Source: Amblyomma americanum (taxonomy: Eukaryota; Arthropoda; Arachnida; Ixodida; Ixodidae). Taken from it: a stretch of 64,000 nucleotides of DNA. The notes beneath the pieces were generated by a model, which had not been told where the DNA came from, ran no database searches, and saw nothing but the letters and a program-made list of their open reading frames with translations. The DNA is taken from NCBI RefSeq assembly GCF_052857255.1, contig NC_135500.1, positions 46,679,272-46,743,271 of the forward strand. Direction: 5' to 3'. Positions 58,025 to 64,000 of the stretch are shown piece by piece. The translations under genes and the position numbers were made by a program. Position 1 is the first letter of the stretch; every line of letters starts with the position of its first letter.

Positions 58025-59050
58025 TGTTAGTATTAATAGTCATTGGGGATTCAGTGTGATTAGATCATTCAGTAACGAGGTTATGTCGGTTGTGCTGTAG
58101 ATCGGGAGATAAAGTACGCTGTCATCCGCGAACTAACGAGTGTTTGAAGATAAGTTAGTCGATAAGTCATTAATGTAGATCAGGAAAAGTAAGGGGCCGA
58201 GAACGGTACCTAGAGACACTCTGAAGACGGCACGGGACATTTGGGATGAGCATTTTTTGGCGTATATGAATTCCTGTCATAAAATAGGACCGAATTCATA
58301 ATGAAACCTTAAGGGTTAATAATGAAATAGGAAAGTTTTGAAATAAAGACAGCTCTGAGGAGCCTTAACGAATGGTTCTTCGAAGTCAATGAATCTACGA
58401 GTCTACTGTTATGTTAGTCTATGGAAGAACTTAGGTCGTTAACAGAAATCCTAGTTGAGCTTTGCAAAATAGTTTCTTTAAGGAACTATGATGAACGGCT
58501 GGAAGAAATTGATAGAAATAAGAATTTAATTGTACTGGATTAATTTACATGTCCCATTAACTTGGAAGCAATACTGGTGAGCGAGGTAGTACCGAAGCTT
58601 TGACATGAAGAAGGCCGACTTTTTTAGGAACCGGAATGATATTACCCACTTTCCAATCAGCCGACATGCCTCCAGGTGAAATAAACTATTGAAATATTTG
58701 AGAATATCACTCGCGACATTTGGAATGTTTTGAATATTTTAAAATTAATTATATCGACGCCAGCTGAAGATGTGGGCGCGAGTGACTTGATGAGCTTCTT
58801 TGAGGCTCGAAAGTAACGTCACACATAGTGGGGTGGTCCGGATGACCAACTTCAGGTGTGCCGTCATCCGGTTCAATAACAAATGCTGCGGAGGAAGTGT
58901 GGTTGAACAATTTGGTAGCTTCATCATCATTAACTAAGCAGTTGCGCGCATCAAACAAGAACAAAGGTTTCGAATATTTCCATGTGATAACATCGCAGAT
59001 TTCCTGGTGGTTAGGGCAGAGAATTGTGAACAATGTGGATCAGAACTTTT
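58025..59050 (-). pseudogene. LINE-9 reverse transcriptase remnant
   Basis: VSLGTVLGPLLFLIYINDLS, then a stop and FADDSVLYLPI (catalytic FADD, 58121-58132). Upstream, about 58620, reads WKVGNIIPVPKK-like sequence across frames. The open part 58749-59033 includes NDDEATKLFNHTSSAAFVIE and VGHPDHPTMCDVTFE, the segment before the reverse transcriptase. Heavily decayed. Confidence 0.6.
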
Positions 59051-59356
59051 GCTTTCACTGATAGTGATTCAAACACTTTTTAAGATGTGAAATATTTCGA
59101 CAAACGGCTGGTACTATTAGAGAGTTTAGCTATTCTAAATAGACGTGTCCTTTTTTTATGAAAGTGCTTGAGAGGTGTGAACCATGGTGATGAAAAATTT
59201 TCAGACGCTCAGACTGTGTGAATGTGTTTGTGGGTAAGTTTTTCTATTTTGTTTGTAAACAGTGACCAATTTAATTCAACAGAGAGCTTCGAAAAATCCT
59301 TAAAAAAACCAAGAACTAAAAGCAGCGAGTTCACTGTCATTAATTTCGAAGCAAAC

Positions 59357-59578
59357 GGGCTCGCTGCGGTTCTTCAGTGGTCATGGCACTCAGCGGCTGA
59401 CCCGGAAGACGAAGCCGGTCGAGTTTCATTGGAGGAAAAATTTAGAGACCCGTGTGCTGTGCGATGTCAGTGCACGTTAAAGAACCCCAGGTGGTGGAAA
59501 TTTCCGGAGCTCTTCACTACGGCGTCCTTCACAGCCCGAGTCGCCTTGGGATGTTAAACCACCACAAACCATAAACCA
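59357..59578 (+). mobile_element. SINE family 2 inside LINE-9, plus strand
   Basis: CAGCGGCTGACCCGGAAGAC, GTCAGTGCACGTTAAAGAAC and CACAGCCCGAGTCGCCTTGG, with the 3' end AAACCACCACAAACCATAAA. The B box has decayed (CCGGTCGAGTTTC). Confidence 0.75.
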
Positions 59579-60159
59579 ACTTTCGAAGCAACCTTTGTCT
59601 TGGCTCTTTTTTTCTTCGTGGAAGTTGGGACCGAGACATTGAGTGTAATATTGCGTGGTCACTGAGGGGGGCAGGTGCACAAGAGAGGAAATGTTATCGA
59701 AATGAGAGGTTAAGACAAGGTCAATATTGTTTGAAGAGTGGTCTGTAACGTCTGTTGAAGAGCGGAAACTATTTGCTATAAACCAAAAGTCATGCAGGTG
59801 TTAACAAAGGCGTTTTCAGTGTAATGTTTTGATATGTGAGATAGACCAGGCTATGGGCAGGAAGCTGAAAACGGCAAACGTAAGGATAGGAATATTCTAG
59901 TGTATTGAAGGTATCGAGTGCAAGGCATTGCGAAAATTTGCTACAAAACGAGAGTCAGCGTCTAGCCGACGATAGCATACACAAACCATTACCGGTGGGT
60001 AAGAATACTTGCATGATAAAAATTAAATACCCAAAAGGGAGTTAATGTTTACAGCAGAGCACTGGAGGCAAGCTTGGCAGCAGCGAGAACACCTTCCTCA
60101 AGCCGATTCAAATGGTCTCAGCGAAAACTGTCAAAGTCAAAAAGGCAGCCTCAAGTACT

Positions 60160-60330
60160 TCGTTTTTAATGCGAAAACATCATATGGCTCTCTTCGAAGG
60201 GTCGTGTCCGCAAAATGTGTCCGCACGATGGCGTCACAACTTGAATGAGTAACTATGTAAAACTTTGGTGTAATCGGGTAATAAATTAGTAAGTGGTGTA
60301 GTATGTGGTTATGAAGAAGTATGACGTCAA
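60160..60330 (+). repeat. Dispersed repeat R, copy 2
   Basis: AATGCGAAAACATCATATGG, CAAAATGTGTCCGCACGATG, TTGAATGAGTAACTATGTAA and AGTATGACGTCAAGG, in the same order as 34501-34690. No open frame. It could be a non-autonomous element. Confidence 0.5.
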
Positions 60331-61090
60331 GGCGGTAATTATTCAAAGCTAATTAGCACAATTGTTCAACGCTAATTACCGTAAATTTAGATAAATCAAT
60401 TTTGATTAACAATTAATTACTGATTTATGTCAAATTAGTTGTCAACATGTGATGATGACCTTACTGAGATAAATGATTAGTTCCGATAAACAAAAAAGGC
60501 CGCCACCGTCTGGAAGACGAAATAACGAGCGTTAGCTGCTTGGTTTACTAGATGAAGAAAGCGAAGAACTCACCGCTCGTCTCGAAAAACGGAATGTAAT
60601 ACCTTTTGAAACGGGGTGGATTGCCACCATGCTCGGCTACACGTGCACGCACGCCGCCTAGCGGAACGATCGCCGCCTAGCGCCATCTATCAGAGAAATT
60701 ACGATGCACGTCTACCCACTGTCGAGTTGCACCCCCTCAAGATACGTCACAAACGCAATTTGCTTCGTTTGGGGGGTCAAGGTGGGCCTAGAATTCGGCT
60801 TGCGGTGCGATATGGTAACGCTTTAATTAGTAATTGTATGTATACAATATCCAGTTTTGGGATATTTTTGGTAAGGGGGAAGGGATGAGAGGGCACAACC
60901 AATTTTAATGGCCGCCATCTTGGAATTGAGAAACCGAAACAATGCCACCATTTCGTCCCCTGACGTCATACTCACATAGTTCTACCTCAATCCACCATAT
61001 TAGACTGTGACGTCATAATTGGCACGGGGCAGGTGGTTGTTTCTCCAATGCTATTGTAGACGGCGCTACAAGTCTCGATGCGAGATGCAC
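60331..61090. other. Unassigned sequence
   Basis: No gene recognised. GCGCCATCTATCAGAG at about 60680 is the reverse of the GATGGCGC motif repeated at 61105-61190. A 90-codon open stretch (60616-60888) shows no motif. Confidence 0.3.
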
Positions 61091-61093
61091 TGT

Positions 61094-61243
61094 TTTCTAG
61101 TTGCAGTCACAGATGGCGCTTTGATCTCAGAGTGGTAGGGTACCTCACGAAATCTCGAAACGTGATGAGTAGTTGCTGCCACAGATGGCACTGTGATCAA
61201 GAGTGGTAGCAGACCCTACGAAATTTCGAAACGTGATGAGTAA
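61094..61243. repeat. Two-copy tandem repeat of about 72 bp with CACAGATGGCRC
   Basis: Both copies run AGTTGC, then CACAGATGGCGCT or CACAGATGGCACT, then AGAGTGGTAG, then ACGAAAT, then CTCGAAACGTGATGAGTA or its TTCGAAACGTGATGAGTA version. A third weak match to GATGGCGC lies upstream. Confidence 0.65.
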
Positions 61244-61257
61244 GAGCTAACGCTCTT

Positions 61258-61826
61258 AAAGGTGCACTAAACAGGAATCTGAACTAGTCTTTTTAACAAG
61301 GGAACTCTATACGTTCCCGGCAATCTTTAAAAACTTTGAATTATTGTCCTGTGCGGACGATTGCCCTAATCAAATCGGATTAAACGTCCCGGCTCCCGCA
61401 TTTTTTTAACCCAACGTAGTAGGTAGGCGGAGTCAACCAACGCGTGGAGTGCCTTTCAACCAGTCCAGTGGTGGCTTCGCTTTTATTTTGTTTTTTAGGT
61501 TTCTGTGAAAAAACAGTTTCAGTCACAGACAATATAGCCGCAAATTAGGCCCACGGAAATAAATTTACACGTGGACTTTGATTTGCGTATCACTCCGCCG
61601 ATGACACAGCGGCAAGCCGCCACGGGACTGGCTGACGCGTCGGTTGACTCCTCCTGCCTACCGCGTTGAGTTAAAAAAAATTATGGGAGCCGGGACGTTT
61701 AACCCAATTTAATTACGGCAATCGGCCACACAAGACAATAATTTGAAGTTTCTAAGAATACCCGGAACGTGTAGGTGAGCTCTCGCGGCAAAAAGATGAG
61801 TTCAGATTCTTCTTTAGTGCACCTTT
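61258..61826. mobile_element. Near-palindromic foldback MITE
   Basis: The ends AAAGGTGCACTAAA (61258 onward) and TTTAGTGCACCTTT (to 61826) are perfect inverted copies. The arms extend over 200 bp: AGGAATCTGAACT, CGATTGCC, TTAAACGTCCCGGCTCCC, GGAGTCAACC and GACGCGT occur in both. TA flanks each side, a likely target duplication. There is no coding capacity. It can fold into one long hairpin. Confidence 0.85.
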
Positions 61827-62284
61827 ACAAAGCTGGACGATGAGTTCGGTGACAATGATGACCAACTAATGCCGTCACACCAAAGTCACATGACAGAATC
61901 ATTTGCAAAATTTAAAAATTGATGACGTTACACCTCAGCTTAGTCCCAATTGCTGCCACGTACAGACAGGAGGACATACAGAAAGAGACGCGCGGCGTAA
62001 AAACCCGGTCTACCGAGGCGATGTCCCTGGTTTGAGCAACAGATATCGCAGGTGCAGGCAAAATACCAGCGACGTCATCACTGGTTGACCTCAATGTGGT
62101 GGCAGTATTGCCAAATACATACACCAAAATTTTTAGCAACCGTGCGTTTACAGCATTCCGGGTGGTGTCGTAGCATTTCTCTTTGCATATAGCTTACATG
62201 TTTTAGTCAAGTTAGAGGCGAGGCGGAGACAAGGGATTTGAACCAATGACATATGCACCTTCAATTGCATACTTTCTGAGGCTA

Positions 62285-62378
62285 CATTTTTCCTTAAGGC
62301 GCGGTTCAGGTGTCCACCGATATGTCATGATTTGAGTTACTGCGCTCTTTCCTTTCCTCAGAAACCAATATTTTAAAT
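62285..62378 (+). mobile_element. SINE family 1, 3' tail fragment, plus strand
   Basis: CCTTAAGGCGCGGTTCAGGT, GTCCACCGATATGTCATGAT and CTTTCCTCAGAAACCAATAT match the last 90 bp of the full-length copy at 35600. Confidence 0.7.
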
Positions 62379-62544
62379 AAAATTGTGACGCAATGGTTCG
62401 TCGCGTCGTAGCATGTCGTAACCAAAAATCTAATAAACGAACAAGACCGGATGTAACAAAGTGGGGCAGTATGTCGTAACCGGAAACTGCCGAAGTGGTG
62501 TAGTAGTCACACGCCGCAGCAGCAACGAACTCAACGCTTTCGCA

Positions 62545-62715
62545 TTTCTCCACTGAAGCAGACTTCAGTGCCCTTGTAATTTTTAATATGTGGATCTAAC
62601 CACGTTTCAGTAAGCAGTATAACGTCGGATTCGACGGTGTCTGTGAGATAATGAAGAGCTTCACATTTCGGTAAATGTTTCTGATATTGTTGTAAAGAAC
62701 ATTCAGCAGGCGTTG
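62545..62715 (-). pseudogene. CR1-type LINE endonuclease N-terminal fragment
   Basis: On the minus strand LNVLYNNIRNIYRNVKLF (usual start of a CR1-type endonuclease, '.YTNIRSI..K'), then after a shift YLTDTVESDVILLTETWLDP (catalytic Glu) and HIKNYKGTEVCFSGE. It is cut off before the GDFN block. Confidence 0.65.
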
Positions 62716-62919
62716 ATTATGATTTGCTGAGTGGTCTACACGGCGCTATGCGCGGAGCAGGATTACCTTTGCTCAGTTCGGTTGTAGTGGCACCAATTTT
62801 CATCTTATCGCGGTGGAGTTTGAATTTTCCCCCCTTTAGTGCCATCGTCACATGTATAGTGTCGGTGCGGATGAAGTAAGTTGCTTAGTAGTGAGTCAGC
62901 GGTTCTCTGAAGGCGCCTC

Positions 62920-63432
62920 TTACGCGGTGTTTCCTGTGCTCTGCTGCCCGCTCCCCGTCGCAAACGTCTCAGAGGTCGTGCGTTCCACTGGTGGGCACCG
63001 CGCTGGCCGGTAGAGTGCCTCGGCGTCGGCGACCACTTCCTCCTCAATGAGGCGCACGAGTGCCACTAAGGACAGCGGGCTGGCCGCGTCGTCCGGGAGC
63101 TCGTCGACGCCTGTGGCTCGAAAAGCCTCGGCGCGGGCGGCGGCCACGCGCCGTTCGATGGCCTCGTCCTCGGGAGGTCGACCACTGGACGAGCGCGTCG
63201 ACTGGCGCGTGTTCTCCGCGGACATGGCGTCCAGGATGGCGTTTTTGACGAAGTCCAGCACTTCCTCCACGCTGTCCTCGGGAACGGTGAGGCTCATGAG
63301 CTGGCGCACCACCGCACTGCCGGACAATGAGGAACGGAACCACATAACTGCCTGCATGCTAAGACTCGCATCTGTGCAAGCCCTCGAACCAAAGCTGTGT
63401 GACAGTGCTGAATTACAGACTGCCTTTACCTA
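62920..63432 (-). CDS. GC-rich open frame of unknown function, candidate host exon
   Basis: From ATG 63357 it runs 145 codons to 62920 and stays open upstream to 63432. It begins MQAVMWFRSSLSGSAVVRQL, then LTVPEDSVEEVLDFVKNAIL, an acidic/Arg-rich middle (PPEDEAIERRVAAARAEA), LPDDAASPLSLVALVRLIEE and a Ser/Thr-rich end. GC content is clearly above the flanks, and no retroelement motif is present. The stop TAA lies inside GTAAGA, which could be a splice donor, so the frame may be an internal exon read on the minus strand. Function is unknown; a fortuitous frame in a CpG-rich patch is possible. Confidence 0.4.
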
Positions 63433-63477
63433 CATTCTTTATTTCTGAGCTGTAAGTATGAGCGGATGCTTAGGCTT

Positions 63478-63707
63478 GGTTTGGTTTATGGATGTTTGAC
63501 GTCCCAAAGCTGGTCAGGCTATGAGGGAGGCTGTAGTGAAAGGCTCCGGAAATTTCAACCACCTGGCGTTCTTAACGTGCACTGAAATCACACAGCCCAT
63601 GGGCCTTTAGAATTTCACCTTCATCGATATGCGACCGCAGCGGCCGAGATAGAACCCGTGTCTCTCGGATCAGCAGCCGAGCGCCATAACCACATAGCCA
63701 CCGCGGG
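63478..63707 (-). mobile_element. SINE family 2, minus strand
   Basis: GGATGTTTGACGTCCCAAAG, GGCTATGAGGGAGGCTGTAG, GGCTCCGGAAATTTCAACCA and a head ending CAGCAGCCGAGCGCCATAAC and ATAGCCACCGCGG. Same structure as 40080-40324. Confidence 0.8.
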
Positions 63708-64000
63708 TTCTACGTAGAAATGACCCATGTGCAGACAGAGTTCATAAAAGCAGCAAACGCATTCTCGTAATTTTGGTGGTCGAAAGCAGTTCAGCACAGC
63801 GTGAACATGAAGGCCATAACTGTGACAGTATATGCCATTGCTTTTACTATCCCACGAAATTGATTCCAGAAAAAGTTCCTAGGGCAAGTTTGGCAATAGA
63901 CTTGAAAGAAAACACACAAGGTGAAGAATCACTGCATGTTCCATGATGTTTGCGGGACAAGTTTGCGGGACTAACTTTGCGGCCGAACTCAGACAAGAGT
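63708..64000. other. Unassigned sequence at the window end
   Basis: Nothing recognised in the last 290 bases. Confidence 0.3.

Larger units (their letters stand above)
58020..60010 (-). mobile_element. LINE-9: old CR1-like LINE, interrupted by a SINE
   Basis: The minus strand shows, from right to left, endonuclease remnants (SSNNIDLVLTSHFDNISSLV near 59720-59660), a linker, reverse transcriptase remnants near 58600 and 58200, and the catalytic block near 58125. Stops and frameshifts are frequent in every domain. SINE family 2 inserted at 59357-59578. No 3' tail is recognisable. Confidence 0.65.

Noticed and set aside
62222..62290. tRNA-like sequence on the minus strand with GGTTCAAATCC
   Set aside because: The B box is good, but the T-stem and acceptor stem do not pair and no convincing A-box arm is present; probably an eroded tRNA-derived element.
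1..64000. CRISPR array, rRNA genes, prokaryotic operons or integrated virus
   Set aside because: No spaced identical repeats, rRNA motifs, ribosome-binding-site-led gene clusters or viral hallmark genes were seen; every reverse transcriptase belongs to a retrotransposon type.

Overview
The window looks like a piece of a hard-tick (Ixodidae) nuclear genome. It is packed with degraded and nested retrotransposons, carries many tRNA-derived SINE copies of the type known in ticks (Ruka-like), and is rich in I-, CR1- and RTE-type LINEs, Ty3/Gypsy elements and a Penelope-like element. The call rests on element types and is an inference; no single-copy marker gene was recognised. No operons, rRNA, genuine tRNA genes or CRISPR arrays are visible. 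Nearly every long open frame is a retrotransposon protein. Element names (RTE-1, GYP-1 and so on) are local to this report.

Layout. 1-5.2 kb: a solo LTR (502-1386), CpG-rich unique sequence, a small TIR element, a SINE and RTE-1 fragments. 5.2-16.6 kb: an old Gypsy element (GYP-1) sits inside the reverse transcriptase of RTE-1. GYP-1 is split by a CR1-like LINE (LINE-1, 8300-9890) and by a full-length I-type LINE (LINE-2, 10003-15433) with intact long frames and an 8-bp target duplication. 16.8-17.5 kb: a 151-bp-arm foldback holding a GACCTCA array. 19.2-24.8 kb: a CR1-like LINE (LINE-3) split by a Penelope-like element (22531-23724) with a 12-bp target duplication. 25.0-30.4 kb: a young but coding-damaged Gypsy (GYP-2) containing a truncated I-type LINE. 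30.6-34.2 kb: a 36-bp minisatellite and a 123-bp satellite broken up by SINEs and LINE tails. 35.6-41.2 kb: SINEs and two truncated I-type LINEs.

41.8-54.4 kb: a three-level nest. LINE-6 (I-type) is split by LINE-7 (CR1/Jockey-type), which is split by LINE-8; LINE-8 encodes a 2A-like peptide at the start of ORF1. 54.7-56.1 kb: two abutting foldback elements. 58-60 kb: an old CR1-like LINE with a SINE in it. 61.26-61.83 kb: a near-palindromic MITE. 62.5-63.4 kb: a LINE endonuclease remnant and one GC-rich open frame of unknown nature, the best candidate for a host exon.

The elements do not form a pathway with each other. Their relations are stratigraphic: target duplications and interrupted reading frames give a relative order of insertion. 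Each autonomous family is built to copy itself (ORF1 RNA binding, endonuclease, reverse transcriptase, RNase H or integrase). SINEs probably borrow LINE machinery. LINE-2 is the only element whose two long frames are both undamaged.
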